NCBI GenBank assembly: GCA_903934035.1
Contig: CAIZMK010000087.1
Coordinates: 1-45,130, forward strand
DNA: 45,130 nucleotides
Direction of reading: 5' to 3'
Source of the DNA: an uncultured Methylococcaceae bacterium
GTDB taxonomy: Bacteria > Pseudomonadota > Gammaproteobacteria > Methylococcales > Methylomonadaceae
Numbering within the stretch: the first letter of the stretch is position 1; every line of letters begins with the position of its first letter. Below, piece after piece: positions 1 through 9,535 of the stretch. Made by a program: the position numbers and the translations under genes. Under the pieces are notes generated by a model. It was not told where the DNA came from. It saw only the letters and a list, made by a program, of their open reading frames with translations, and did not search any database.

Positions 1-155
1 ATTCTTTTTATTCCCCTCTTTAGCAAAGAGGGGCCAGGGGAGATTTGATCTATTAAAAAATTATTATTAAATATCAATAACCTATGACTTAATAAAATCC
101 CCCTCGATCCCCCTTTTACAAAGGGGGAAGCTAAATTCATAATACTTTCACAGTC
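1..155. repeat. Repeat family A (MITE-like), left end cut by window
   Basis: This is nearly identical to 18172-18325; I see a one-base indel in the A-run and a two-base change (GGCCAGGGG versus GGTTAGGGG). The right end is AATACTTTCACAGTC, which in the complete copy is the inverted repeat of the left end GACTGTGAAAGTATT. Internally it has two short hairpins (CCCTCTTTAGCAAAGAGGGG and CCCCCTTTTACAAAGGGGG). No coding capacity is visible, so it is a non-autonomous element. Confidence 0.8.
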
Positions 156-472
156 TCGATAGCGTAACCCGACATTTCGTAGGCCATTTTGTCGAGTTAC
201 GCCTTTGCCGGTCGGGGTTTGTAATCCCGTCCTACGTGCTAAGTGCTTTATTGATTCTTATACAAGTTGAATTCGACGAATGAAGTGTTTAATCGACTAG
301 AAAAAAAGCGTCGGTTAATAATGCAATCAATAAAGCCAATTATAAATCGGTACTGTGACGAGAGTTTTACAATTCGATAGGATGGTGAAACAAAGTGACG
401 CGGACATCATACTCCGATGCGCTTCACTGCCGTTTAGCGCATCTTATAAGAGTGTCGGTTTATTAATGAAGG
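156..472. other. Gene-free stretch downstream of the hybrid kinase
   Basis: No supportable gene. The part next to repeat A holds an imperfect inverted repeat around GCGTAACCCGACA and TGTCGAGTTACGC, related to repeat family D. A similar but diverged palindrome follows the other copy of repeat A at about 18332-18370. The rest shows nothing I can name. The kinase ends at 473, so this is its 3' flank. Confidence 0.5.
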
Positions 473-3202
473 TTATAGTGGTAATTTTTTCATCAGCTCT
501 AATGCACTATCAAAATCAAAACCACCTACAGCTTGTTGGATTTCTTTTAATAGTGGGTCAATAGTTGTTCCATGGGAACTTTGCAATAGTTCTTCTAATA
601 CTTCACCAGCACTGGTGTCGTCATCTTCTAGGAGATCTTTTAGTTGTTGGGTGAGTTTTTTAAAGGCTTTATCCGATATGGGATCCGTTGTTTTTGTTGA
701 TGAATTTTCTGAGACCAACGATGCTAAACCTTTAATCACAATATCAAGCTCAATTACAGTCAATGCTAAAAGGTCTAAAATAATGTCTTGGTTACTGCCT
801 TTATGACAAGCAGTTTCAAGTTTAGCGGCTGCCGCATAAAGTGCATTTGCACCAATGTTTCCAGCGGTGCCTTTTAAGGTATGTGCGGTACGAGCTTGGG
901 CTGCAGGGTCATCACTGCTAGCCGCTAATGTAAATAACTCTGCAAAATTAGCTTGTCCATCGTTAAACATAACGAGTTGTCGATGATAAAGCTTTATGTT
1001 GTTCATCGTGGTTGCCAGCCCCGTTTTCATATTGATGCCCGGTAATGTCTCGGGTAAAGTTAGTTCTGCTGAGGTTTTTTCTGGATGCTCGGCTACTTTA
1101 GGCTCTAAATTAACACTAGGCTTAGCAGGCCTAATCCATTTAGCCATGGTTTCAAACATGGATTGAAGATGCAATGGTTTTCCAATATGGTCAAACATGC
1201 CGGATGCTATGACCTTTTCTTTATCGCCTGCCATTGTATTAGCTGTCATGGCTATAATCGGAAGCTTTGCCCAGTCAGGATTTTTACGAATTTCTCTAGT
1301 CGCAGTAAAACCATCCATGATAGGCATTTGACAATCCATCAAAACGCCATCAAATTGCTCACCAGTATTTAGGATGTCTAGTGCTTCTTGGCCATTTTCG
1401 GCTAGCTTTATTCGAATGTCAGCGCTGCTTAATAGCTCTATAGCGAGCTCTTGGTTCATTTCATTATCTTCGACTAAAAGAATATAGGCTCCTCTAAGCA
1501 AAGCCATCATTTTTTCAGTGTTATCACTCTTGTCATCTGAAAGTTTTGCATCTGCGCCTTCATAGCCTAATGACTTGACGGTCTTCCTAAGCAGATGGCT
1601 GGCAATGATGGGTTTCATTAATACAGCCTGTAAATCAATACCGTGTTTCTTTGCAGATTCACGTGCATCATCCCTACTAAATGCAGTTACCATGATGTAA
1701 GCGGGTTGTTTAGATAAACTTAAATTTTCGGTGCGTTTAATGGTTTCAATGCCATTCATGTTAGGCATGCGCCAGTCTACATAAAGCAGTTCATAAGGTG
1801 AGCTCAGTTTATCTGCGATCATTAACATTTCTAGGGCTTGATGACCATTGTCTGTGATATCAACGACTAAGCCTAGTCCTTGTAACATTGAGGCCATGAT
1901 TTCTAGTGCCATCTGATTATCATCAACAACCAGTGCACGTATACCCTCAAGTTCGTTTGAGCCCCATAGCTGCATAGGGCTGATTTCAACGCTGTCGTTA
2001 ATACCAAAGCGAGCATGAAAATGAAATGTAGAACCTTGGTCAGGTACGCTTTCTACCCAAACATGTCCATCCATGAGTTCAACTAGCTTCTTGGTGATGG
2101 CAAGGCCTAAGCCAGAGCCGCCATATTTTCGTGTAGTTGATGAGTCTGCCTGACTAAATGATTGAAACAATTTGTTGCATTGTTCGGATGTCATGCCTAT
2201 GCCAGAATCTTGTACCCAAAAATGTAAGGTAAGGCCTTCAGTGTCTTCAGCAACAGATTCTATGCCGATAATGATTTGACCTTGGTCGGTAAATTTAATG
2301 GCATTATTACTAAGATTGACTAAAATTTGTTCAAGTCTAAGAGGATCACCTATTAGATGATTAGGTAAGTTTTTAGCTTGACTAAATAGTAACTCAAGTC
2401 CCTTTTCTTCTGCATAGATACCGACTAAGTTCACTAAGTTATCGAGTACATGATCAAGCTGGAAGTGAGTTTGCTCCAAGGTCATTTTGTCGGCTTCAAT
2501 CTTGGAGAAGTCTAGGATATCATTAATGATACCCAACAAATTTTCAGCGGCACGGCTAACACGTGCTATATAGCCACGTTGTTGGGCATTGAGATCTGTT
2601 TTAAGTGCAAGGCTAGTCATGCCAATAATCGCATTCATAGGTGTGCGAATTTCATGACTCATGTTAGCTAAAAAATCAGATTTCGATTGCGCAGCTTGTT
2701 CGGCAATGGTTTTGGCTTTATCAAGCTCTAGGTTTTTAGCTTGTAGGTTTAAAAACAAATCTTCACGAGAGTGATGATTGATGATGTCGCTTAGTTGATT
2801 AAAAATTTCAGCGTTAAAGTTTATGGTATTGAATTGATAATTCACCATTAGTGTAAAGATAAAATTTTCAATGATTAGTTCTGAAGAAAGTCTCCCCAAA
2901 GAAATACTAGTTAAGGTTTCTATGTTGGGATCTGATCCTATCGCTGAAAAAGCACATTGCAACTGGAGGCTATTACTATTTTTGGGAGCTATCCATAATT
3001 CTAATAACGGTTTATTTCCGGCCTTTCTAAGCCAACGACACAGCTCTGAAATCTCTGAGACCAAACGTGTGCTTGTTATTAAATCCAGTTTGAGTAAGTT
3101 CGCCAGTTCACGAACTTTATTTCGCGTATCAAACAGGGAAGCGTCATTGGTCAAATTAATTTGACCTAAAAAGTCTATTTGTTCCATTTTATTACTATGC
3201 AA
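473..3202 (-). CDS. Hybrid histidine kinase with RsbT-like N-domain, two receivers and Hpt
   Basis: Membrane-free, 909 aa, last gene of the stressosome operon. Residues about 25-95 resemble a small anti-sigma/RsbT-type HATPase domain, but the N-box Asn is replaced (ELCRW, W57), so it is probably not an active ATPase. HisKA has His183 (MSHEIRTP). The HATPase has N300, DSGIG (D332) and the GGSGLGL loop. REC1 is about 422-545 with D476, and REC2 about 573-690 with D623 and K675. The C-terminal Hpt has H774 (AHTLKG). All catalytic phosphorelay residues are present. The start overlaps the upstream gene by 28 bp; an internal ATG (Met6) would cut the overlap to 13 bp. Inference: it takes the stressosome signal through its N-domain and passes it along a His-Asp-His-Asp relay. 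No partner output regulator lies in the window. Confidence 0.88.
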   Translation of the reverse strand: MHSNKMEQIDFLGQINLTNDASLFDTRNKVRELANLLKLDLITSTRLVSEISELCRWLRKAGNKPLLELWIAPKNSNSLQLQCAFSAIGSDPNIETLTSISLGRLSSELIIENFIFTLMVNYQFNTINFNAEIFNQLSDIINHHSREDLFLNLQAKNLELDKAKTIAEQAAQSKSDFLANMSHEIRTPMNAIIGMTSLALKTDLNAQQRGYIARVSRAAENLLGIINDILDFSKIEADKMTLEQTHFQLDHVLDNLVNLVGIYAEEKGLELLFSQAKNLPNHLIGDPLRLEQILVNLSNNAIKFTDQGQIIIGIESVAEDTEGLTLHFWVQDSGIGMTSEQCNKLFQSFSQADSSTTRKYGGSGLGLAITKKLVELMDGHVWVESVPDQGSTFHFHARFGINDSVEISPMQLWGSNELEGIRALVVDDNQMALEIMASMLQGLGLVVDITDNGHQALEMLMIADKLSSPYELLYVDWRMPNMNGIETIKRTENLSLSKQPAYIMVTAFSRDDARESAKKHGIDLQAVLMKPIIASHLLRKTVKSLGYEGADAKLSDDKSDNTEKMMALLRGAYILLVEDNEMNQELAIELLSSADIRIKLAENGQEALDILNTGEQFDGVLMDCQMPIMDGFTATREIRKNPDWAKLPIIAMTANTMAGDKEKVIASGMFDHIGKPLHLQSMFETMAKWIRPAKPSVNLEPKVAEHPEKTSAELTLPETLPGINMKTGLATTMNNIKLYHRQLVMFNDGQANFAELFTLAASSDDPAAQARTAHTLKGTAGNIGANALYAAAAKLETACHKGSNQDIILDLLALTVIELDIVIKGLASLVSENSSTKTTDPISDKAFKKLTQQLKDLLEDDDTSAGEVLEELLQSSHGTTIDPLLKEIQQAVGGFDFDSALELMKKLPL

Positions 3203-4281
3203 GAAGCATCATCGTGAGTTTTGCCCAGAAGATCTACTAGGCGATAGGCGATAGTATTAGCATCCAGAAAACGAAGCTTAAGGGCTTCTTTTTTAATTAA
3301 TGATTCAGATAAGCCATCAGTGAACATAATAGCCATATCTCCCGGATTAAAGTGAGTTGATTGTTCAGTATAGCTAGGTAGGCGTTGTCCGAGTATGCCA
3401 TCACGAGAAACCCCTCGCCATTTTTTATCGTTAAATACGATAAGATTGGTATTACCTATGCCAGCATAAGTGACCATTTGTTTAGTAGGATCAAAAAAGG
3501 CTAAGCCCATTGCCGCACCAATAGTGCCTTTTGCGAGTTGATCAAGTTTAATCATTAGGTTAGAAAGATTTGATGACGCTATTTTCTTAAGACCGTTAAG
3601 TAACAGTAAAGCCATCTTATTTGCTTCTGGGCCATGACCGGTAGCATCAACAATACTTAGTAAATAACCTTGCTCTAGCGGGATGGCTAATACTTGGTCC
3701 CCTGAGACCCTATATCCTGGATAGGCGCGGGTACGATTACCAATTTCAAAATTGATGAGTGGCGATGCTTTGATCGAGTTAGCATTTCTAAATTCTACAA
3801 GTCTTTCTGAGGTTGAAGAATAGAAGGCCTTTGTTGACGATAAAACTTGAATCTTAGTATCAACTTTGATGTTTTTTCTTGCAAATACACAAGTGCCATG
3901 ACCCAGGTTAGAATGTATTTCAAAAGCATCGGCAATGCGTTTGACACCGGATAAGCCTAAGCCAAGTGTACCGCTAGAACTGAAATTCTCCTGCATGGCT
4001 TGTTCTACATTGTCAATACCAGGGCCTGTATCTGTTGCAAGCACTTCAATTTCTACAGTGCCAGGCCATTCATAAGAGCGTAGTTCTATATAGCCCGGAT
4101 TTGCATATTTAATAATGTTGCTAGCTAGTTCAGAAATAATAGTAGCAATTAATGATTTATCCACAGCGTTGGCGCCTGTTAAAGGTTGCCAATTAAGGGT
4201 ATGGGTAATTGCAATATTTAAGTCTATTTGTTCATTTATAAATAAGCGACAGTTAGTAGAACAAACGTTGTCTTGTAGCAT
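3175..4281 (-). CDS. RsbT-RsbX fusion: stressosome switch kinase plus PP2C/SpoIIE phosphatase
   Basis: 368 aa with two domains. Residues 1-135 are an RsbT-like HATPase serine kinase with N-box E51/N55 ([10 protein letters not shown]), DTGPGI (D84) and a Gly-rich lid at 104-112 (GTLGLGLSG). Residues about 170-368 are a compact SpoIIE/PP2C phosphatase with metal-ligand motifs SGDQ (D195), VDATGHG (D212), TDGLSE (D322) and HDDAS (D357). In Bacillus, RsbT phosphorylates RsbR and RsbS and is released, while RsbX removes those phosphates; they are normally separate proteins. The position directly after rsbS supports RsbX rather than RsbU for the phosphatase half. No sigma-B or RsbW lies nearby. I am confident about the domains and less so about substrate assignment. 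Confidence 0.88.
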   Translation of the reverse strand: MLQDNVCSTNCRLFINEQIDLNIAITHTLNWQPLTGANAVDKSLIATIISELASNIIKYANPGYIELRSYEWPGTVEIEVLATDTGPGIDNVEQAMQENFSSSGTLGLGLSGVKRIADAFEIHSNLGHGTCVFARKNIKVDTKIQVLSSTKAFYSSTSERLVEFRNANSIKASPLINFEIGNRTRAYPGYRVSGDQVLAIPLEQGYLLSIVDATGHGPEANKMALLLLNGLKKIASSNLSNLMIKLDQLAKGTIGAAMGLAFFDPTKQMVTYAGIGNTNLIVFNDKKWRGVSRDGILGQRLPSYTEQSTHFNPGDMAIMFTDGLSESLIKKEALKLRFLDANTIAYRLVDLLGKTHDDASCIVIKWNK

Positions 4282-4283
4282 GG

Positions 4284-4667
4284 TCAGACTATGTCCTTTA
4301 TCTTATTTAAAACTCTGTCTATATCATCAAGTCCAGAGACGGTATTGATACCTGAGATATCAGCTCCTGCTGAGATTAAAAAAGCTACTACCCCCGCATT
4401 AAAGCCAGTGAAAACGGTTTCTGCGCCCATTAATTTAATCATGAGTGCGATGCTATGTAGGGCATTAAATTCCGTTAAATCTAATATGGAGATTGCAGAT
4501 AAATCAAAAATAACTAGGGCAATTCTTTGGGCTTTTATATTTTCCAATACCTCAGAATTTAATACAGAAATCATTTCTGGGGTGATGTCGCCTTGCAAAA
4601 TGATCGATAATCGATTATTTGTTTGGCTCATGGAAACGCCGCTGTGTTTAGATAAATCCAGGCTCAT
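4284..4667 (-). CDS. rsbS: RsbS-like stressosome STAS scaffold protein
   Basis: 127-aa single STAS domain between rsbR and the RsbT-X fusion. It aligns without gaps to my recollection of Bacillus RsbS from the DLS/DLT strand to KLMGA. At the phospho-acceptor loop, Bacillus has IDS(59)F while this protein has LDL(64)T(65): the Ser is replaced by Leu and followed by Thr. In the stressosome RsbS forms the core with RsbR and holds RsbT until phosphorylated, so the substitution matters. Met1 and Met13 are both possible starts and neither has a clear ribosome-binding site. Its end lies 2 bp from the next gene. A plain anti-sigma-factor antagonist is the alternative, but operon position favours RsbS. 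Confidence 0.78.
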   Translation of the reverse strand: MSLDLSKHSGVSMSQTNNRLSIILQGDITPEMISVLNSEVLENIKAQRIALVIFDLSAISILDLTEFNALHSIALMIKLMGAETVFTGFNAGVVAFLISAGADISGINTVSGLDDIDRVLNKIKDIV

Positions 4668-4689
4668 AGTAGCTACAGTTATTGATTAA

Positions 4690-5571
4690 TTAAGAAATAG
4701 TCACTTTGATCAATTTTAAAGCAATTTCAAAGGCGTCACGTAGTGTGGATGTTGATTTGATTTCCCCAACATCTACGCCCAGTTCAATGATGGTTCTAGC
4801 AATGGCAGGTGATATTCCAGAAATAATAGCTTCACAGCCCATTAATTGAGTGGCTTTGGTGATTTTAATTAATTGGTTGGCTACGGCGGTATCAACTGAA
4901 GCTACGCCACTAATATCTAAAATAAAAACTTTGGTACGTTCTTCAGCAATTTTAGAGAGTGACTTATTCATGATGTCTTGGGCGCGACTGGAATCTAAGA
5001 TACCAAGCAACGGTAATAGCAAAATGCCCTCCCAGATAGGTGTGACAGGGGTAGCCATTTCTATCATGGTTTTATGGCTTTCTTCCAGACGAGCATTATG
5101 GATATGAGTAATAATGTCCATGACTAGGTAAGTGTCAAGAAAGAAATGTTTTGTGACTGCATTAGCGATGTCACCGATATTTGCAGGCATAGGCTTGATA
5201 TTCCAAAGTTCATCAGCTATCAGTTGAAAAGCCTTAGAGACACCTGCAAAATAAATATCATTGGGTAAACCAATCCGGGCATGGACTTCACCGATACGAT
5301 AACGATCGGTTACATACTGTTCATTGATATTAGCGGAAAAAAAACTTTGCCAGTAGCTAAGTTGTTGCTTTTTTATTTGCATTAAGTTATTGCTATTTGT
5401 GCCAAAAAACATTGAAAATTCTTTTTGTGTGACTAACCATGCATACCATTTTTCAATGAGTTCGGGTAGGAAATCGCCAAGCAATGTACCTGCAGCCCGT
5501 ATGAGTTTAAAGTCTGTGTCCGTGATGACAAATTTATCTTTGAGTTCTTCTAGGTTTATTTTTTGATCCAT
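4690..5571 (-). CDS. rsbR: Globin-coupled RsbR stressosome sensor
   Basis: 293 aa, first gene of the operon. The N-terminal half (about 10-160) is a protoglobin/globin-coupled-sensor fold with proximal haem His97 in the motif RIGEVHARIGLP. The C-terminal STAS domain (about 175-290) begins with the typical RsbR linker (TPVTPIWEGILLLPLLG). Both threonines phosphorylated by RsbT in Bacillus RsbR have counterparts, T228 (SVDTAVA) and T260 (IARTII). By family knowledge such globin-RsbR proteins sense O2 or other haem ligands. AGGA lies about 10 nt before the ATG. rsbS starts about 22 bp after its stop. Confidence 0.9.
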   Translation of the reverse strand: MDQKINLEELKDKFVITDTDFKLIRAAGTLLGDFLPELIEKWYAWLVTQKEFSMFFGTNSNNLMQIKKQQLSYWQSFFSANINEQYVTDRYRIGEVHARIGLPNDIYFAGVSKAFQLIADELWNIKPMPANIGDIANAVTKHFFLDTYLVMDIITHIHNARLEESHKTMIEMATPVTPIWEGILLLPLLGILDSSRAQDIMNKSLSKIAEERTKVFILDISGVASVDTAVANQLIKITKATQLMGCEAIISGISPAIARTIIELGVDVGEIKSTSTLRDAFEIALKLIKVTIS

Positions 5572-6354
5572 TAGGGTGTTTCCTATAAGTGCTGTCTACT
5601 AGCTACGTTCATTTAGAAAGATGAGGGTAAAGTCGATTTAAGGTTTTAAGTTTTGAGCGCTACGCTATTTCTCTAAAACGTAACAACGGGTTTGTAAGTT
5701 ATAGATTACTATAATAGCAACAATTTTATAAAGGATAATTTTTAACCCGAACAGAGGGTTTGAATATCCTAACTGACTATTACGATGATAGAGCAAAGCT
5801 ATCTCCATAAGACAATGTCATTGCTAGCAATGATAATGAGCTAATGACCGTAGGGGCGTATTGCATACGCCCTAATAAAATGCAAACGCTATTATAAAAT
5901 GATTATAGGTAACTCACAGGGACTATCCGCTTAGCAAGCATAGGTATCTATACAAGTAAAAAGCAGCATCATTTGGGCAGCTCATATGGCATGAGCATAC
6001 ATAAACTGGGGGCTCATACTGTAGGGGCGACAGATTCACCACGTTTTAACTAACGAATGTATTGGGCGAATCTGTCGCCCCTACAAAGGAATAGCTTTTG
6101 AATTCTATACAGCCCTTGCTGTGGTTACCTTGCAGGGATCACTAGTTGTGTAGATACCTATGCTTAACAAGGGACACCACGATTGTGTCGGGTCTAACCC
6201 AACCTACACTTAATAACATTGAGGTGAAGACCGTAGGGGCGTATTGCAAACGCCCTTATAAAAAACTTTATATATTACTTAGAGCTACGGCGCTTTATTT
6301 AAACTTTGTTTCGATCGCTAAACCGAAAGAATAACAAACTCGGTTTTCAAAGCA
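5572..6354. other. Intergenic region rich in palindromic repeats
   Basis: 783 bp between the second kinase gene and rsbR, both on the minus strand, so the part near 5571-5750 must hold the stressosome promoter; I found no convincing -35/-10 pair. The rest is repeat debris: family C hairpins at 5850-5872, 6021-6084 and 6233-6255, a diverged family D remnant at about 6160-6228, and a motif GTATCTATACAAG at about 5945-5957 that recurs inverted at about 6146 and about 34673. No gene is supported; the 62-codon frame at 6146-6334 runs through repeats. Confidence 0.6.
6021..6084. repeat. Perfect 17-bp inverted repeat (family C variant)
   Basis: GTAGGGGCGACAGATTC at 6021-6037 is repeated exactly in inverted form at 6068-6084, with a 30-nt spacer. 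The outer bases GTAGGGGC/GCCCCTAC are shared with the family C hairpins at 5850, 6233, 34523 and 38236, so this is probably a variant of the same mobile palindrome. It is not followed by a T-run. Confidence 0.75.
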
Positions 6355-8340
6355 TTAGCGGTTTAGCCATTGACTCAAGGTAGACAATAATTCATTTACA
6401 TTAATGGGTTTACCTACAAAATCATTCATGCCTGCAGCGAGACTGTGTTGTCGTTCTTCATCAGTTACGCTGGCACTTAAAGCGATCACGGGCAACTTTG
6501 CATAGTGTGGATTTTTTCGAATCTCGGCAGTGGCTTGATAGCCATTCATGATGGGCATGTGTAAATCCATTAACACCACATCAAAATCCTGTTTCTTTAA
6601 AGCACTTAAGGCTTCAGAGCCATCATTAGTCAATACTATGAGGCTGGCTCCTTGACGTTTTAGCACTTGATGAATGATCTTCTGGTTGAAGCTATCATCT
6701 TCCACGACTAATATTTTAATGCCATTCAAGGCTTCTGTTTCTATACGCATATCAACTGTTGCGGTGTTGATTGGTGGTGCTTTAATGCTAGTTAGTTGCG
6801 ATGTAGGCGTTGTTGGCAGTAGCACCTCAAAGCTAAAACAACTGCCTTCCCCTAGTTGGCTGTCTACTTTAATTTGACTCTTCATCAACGCGACTAAGTC
6901 TTGACTGATGACTAAGCCTAAACCTGTGCCTTCAAATTTTCTAGCATAACCATCGTCCACTTGGCTAAAAGGCATAAACAATTTATCTTGTTGATCTTTG
7001 GCTATACCAATACCCGTATCAGTGACGGCAAATAATAATCGTGCTTGCTGCTCATCGAGTTCTAGTAAGCTAATGTTGAGCGATATCGAACCTTGTTGGG
7101 TAAATTTGATAGCATTGCCAAGTAGATTAGTGAGTACTTGTCTTAAACGAAAATGGTCGCCGATTAGGTGTTCAGGCACTTGCTTTTCTATGTTTATGCT
7201 CAAAGTTAAGCCTTTGCTTTGAGAAATTTTTATGAATAAATTATAGAGAGTTGTTCGCAAGTCATGCAGATTAAAAGGGGTCGGGTTAAGTCCCATTTTT
7301 CCTGCTTCGAGTTTTGATAAATCTAAGATGTCATTAAGGATGACCATCAGATTATTTGAGGCGGTATTGATGTTTTTTAAATAATCGCTCACTTTTTGCG
7401 GCATATCATAAAGCAAAGCCAGTTCTGAAAAGCCTATGATGGCACTCATGGGCGTGCGAATTTCATGAGACATATTAGCTAGAAATTGTGACTTAGTTTT
7501 GCTTAAGTTTTCAGCACGTTCTTTGGCTGCTAGAAGTAGCGCTTCGTTTTGTTTGCGTTCGGTGATGTCAATAAAGCTGACTACGCAGCCGATAATTTCC
7601 TCGTTATTTTTGATCGGATGTGCTTCGTATTGTACTGGGAAACTAGTGCCGTCTTTACGCCAGAATACCTCTGTTTCATCCGAGGAATTTGAATGACCTT
7701 GCAGGGCATTGTATATCGGGCAAAGTTCTGCGTTATAAACAGAGCCATTTGCATGGGCATAGTGAAAGAGTTGGTGGTTGTTTTTGCCGAGAACTTCTTC
7801 TTGTGACTCATAACCCAGCATAGTTAATGCTGATGCATTCATAAAAATACAATCACCGTTAATGCCAATTCCGTAGATACCTTCGCCAGTGGCATTAAGA
7901 ATTAAATCTAGGCGTAAATGGGCTTGAAGGTTTTTGTCTTTTAAGGAGTCGTTCGCAGCTTTGATCCTTAGATGATTTTTTACACGTGCCATTAATATAG
8001 CCGGGCTGATCGGCTTAGAAATATAGTCGACCGCGCCTAATTCTAAACCAAATTGCTCGTCTTCAATATCAGACAATGCGGTTAAAAATATGATCGGGGT
8101 ATGGGCTGTTATAGGATTTTCTTTAAGTCGTTTACAAACCTCGAAGCCAGAAAGTCCAGGCATCATAAGGTCGAGTAAAATCAGGTCGATGCTGTTGTCG
8201 CTCTGAGCAATTGCAAGTCCTTTTTCGCCATTAATTGCCGATTTGACCTTGTAGTAGTTTCTGAGTAATCCTGATATTAGATTAATAATGTCAGGAGAGT
8301 CGTCTATGATGAGAATGACTGGTTTTAAGGTTACGCTCAT
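6355..8340 (-). CDS. Hybrid histidine kinase REC-PAS-HisKA-HATPase-REC
   Basis: 661 aa, soluble, no membrane segments. REC1 is about 7-125 with D57 (LILLDLMMPG) and K109 (SKP). A PAS domain spans about 143-262, ending in the PAC-like FIDITERK. HisKA has H292 (MSHEIRTP) and the HATPase has N409, DTGIG (D441) and GTGLGL. REC2 is about 540-660 with D592 (VVLMDLHMP) and K644. A kinase with receivers at both ends typically takes a phosphoryl or docking input at REC1 and needs a separate Hpt protein to pass the signal on; none is adjacent, although the Hpt of the 473-3202 kinase is a candidate. It has the same strand as the stressosome operon but is separated by 0.8 kb of repeats, so it is probably a separate transcript. 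The PAS ligand is unknown. Confidence 0.88.
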   Translation of the reverse strand: MSVTLKPVILIIDDSPDIINLISGLLRNYYKVKSAINGEKGLAIAQSDNSIDLILLDLMMPGLSGFEVCKRLKENPITAHTPIIFLTALSDIEDEQFGLELGAVDYISKPISPAILMARVKNHLRIKAANDSLKDKNLQAHLRLDLILNATGEGIYGIGINGDCIFMNASALTMLGYESQEEVLGKNNHQLFHYAHANGSVYNAELCPIYNALQGHSNSSDETEVFWRKDGTSFPVQYEAHPIKNNEEIIGCVVSFIDITERKQNEALLLAAKERAENLSKTKSQFLANMSHEIRTPMSAIIGFSELALLYDMPQKVSDYLKNINTASNNLMVILNDILDLSKLEAGKMGLNPTPFNLHDLRTTLYNLFIKISQSKGLTLSINIEKQVPEHLIGDHFRLRQVLTNLLGNAIKFTQQGSISLNISLLELDEQQARLLFAVTDTGIGIAKDQQDKLFMPFSQVDDGYARKFEGTGLGLVISQDLVALMKSQIKVDSQLGEGSCFSFEVLLPTTPTSQLTSIKAPPINTATVDMRIETEALNGIKILVVEDDSFNQKIIHQVLKRQGASLIVLTNDGSEALSALKKQDFDVVLMDLHMPIMNGYQATAEIRKNPHYAKLPVIALSASVTDEERQHSLAAGMNDFVGKPINVNELLSTLSQWLNR

Positions 8341-8755
8341 GTTGTTTTAGGGCCTTTGATAGTGTAATCAGCTAAATGCGAAAAACTTTTTAATTCTGTG
8401 TAAAAAGTTCGATAGTTTAAGCTATTTTTTCTATTTAGTTAAAATTACTGAAAAGCATCGTGTGGTTAATGAGCACTTAATGATTTAGGCTATTTTATTG
8501 CTGAGCAGTCGTGAGCCTTGCGAATGCGGGTATCTCTATTATTGTGCAATATCTTCTTGTTAGTTCATTCCTGAAAATCTTATGGGAAAAACAATTGCAT
8601 TAAAAGCCTAGTTAGCTCAATTCTTGACTATATAATCATCAAAATCTCCACCAACTATTGCTTGATGCAGTAATGTCCTCAACAGTTAACTAACATTTTG
8701 ACATGTTCCGAATTCAAGTTCTAAAATACAAGGCTCTAAAATAGAGCTAAAAACC
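8341..8755. other. Intergenic region between the BLUF gene and the kinase
   Basis: 415 bp, AT-rich, with no frame worth calling. It holds the BLUF gene's hairpin at 8733-8747 and, towards 8341, the presumed promoter of the REC-PAS kinase, for which I cannot pick a clear site. No repeat-family element is recognised here, unlike most long gaps in this window. Confidence 0.5.
8733..8747 (-). terminator. Hairpin just after the BLUF gene
   Basis: GCTCTA and TAGAGC form a perfect 6-bp stem with a 3-nt loop, 9 bp past the BLUF stop codon. Read on the minus strand it is followed by a T-rich but interrupted tract (CTTGTATTTTAG). Plausibly a weak intrinsic terminator. Confidence 0.45.
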
Positions 8756-9532
8756 TTATTTCATGAAATATTTGGTATATTCTTGAGCATTGGTTAATTT
8801 TTGTTTAATGAATTCTCCTGCGGGATGTGTATCTAAATCCGTCCATGATAAATTAGAATCTTGCTCATCCTGAGTACTATAAAATCCCATATCCCAGTTA
8901 GCAAAATGTCGTTCAGTTGTTCGTTCGAGTACAAGTAAGGTTACATTTGTATGGCGTTTATCTTTTTGTATATGATCAAAAAATAGTGAGGTAACAGCAC
9001 TAAAATTACCTTCTAAAACTTGCAGCCACCAACCTTTGTTGTAGAGTAGAACACCTGTAATCTCAAGTTCTTTATTAATTTTACGTGCTACTTTTAAAAT
9101 ATCTATTACATCAGAAGCTTTAGTTTCACCTACAGCATGGCTACCGTAAATTAAAGTAAACAAGGGGTTTTTTTCTTCGAATACGCGTTCAGGTTTGTTT
9201 ATATTGTCCAACCAGGAAACTAACTTTTTAATATCTGTTTTAGAGCTTAAATAATCAACTCCATCCTGTGATAAATTACGGTTGATTGAAGTATCAAGAA
9301 CTAGACAAGGGTATGAAGACTTATGAAGAAATTCATTCAAACGACTGGCTTCATCAGCGTTAAGCTCAATATTAATAATGATTGCATCAACATCAGGAGA
9401 TGTTGCAATTGATCCAAAAATATCTTCTATATTGTTGAAAATTGACGGCACATGCCCCCAACAATAAAGTGCAACGGCTAAAGCATTTGTTTCTTCATTT
9501 TCTAAAACCACGATGTTATGACTTTTTTGCAT
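8756..9532 (-). CDS. Pseudo-receiver/BLUF blue-light photoreceptor
   Basis: 258 aa from the ATG at 9532, chosen because AGGAGAAGG lies directly upstream; a longer frame to 9616 has no such site. Residues 123-221 form a BLUF flavin (FAD) domain with the key residues present: Y129 (LIYGSH), N153, Q171 (LQVLEG) and W213 (NWDMGF). The N-terminal 110 residues look like a receiver domain, but the phospho-acceptor position reads IIIN(54)IEL, Asn instead of Asp, so it is probably a pseudo-receiver. No enzymatic output (EAL, cyclase) is attached, so signalling is presumably by protein-protein contact. The divergence of domain 1 makes 'REC-like' less certain than BLUF. It follows a LOV gene on the same strand, 135 bp away. 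Confidence 0.88.
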   Translation of the reverse strand: MQKSHNIVVLENEETNALAVALYCWGHVPSIFNNIEDIFGSIATSPDVDAIIINIELNADEASRLNEFLHKSSYPCLVLDTSINRNLSQDGVDYLSSKTDIKKLVSWLDNINKPERVFEEKNPLFTLIYGSHAVGETKASDVIDILKVARKINKELEITGVLLYNKGWWLQVLEGNFSAVTSLFFDHIQKDKRHTNVTLLVLERTTERHFANWDMGFYSTQDEQDSNLSWTDLDTHPAGEFIKQKLTNAQEYTKYFMK

Positions 9533-9535
9533 GAC

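Noticed and set aside
473-5571. Sigma-B partner-switching output for the stressosome
   Set aside because: No RsbW, RsbV-like output pair or alternative sigma factor gene lies in the window; the operon ends in a phosphorelay kinase instead.
6146-6334. 62-codon frame upstream of the REC-PAS kinase
   Set aside because: It runs through repeat C and D remnants, has no RBS and no protein-like character.
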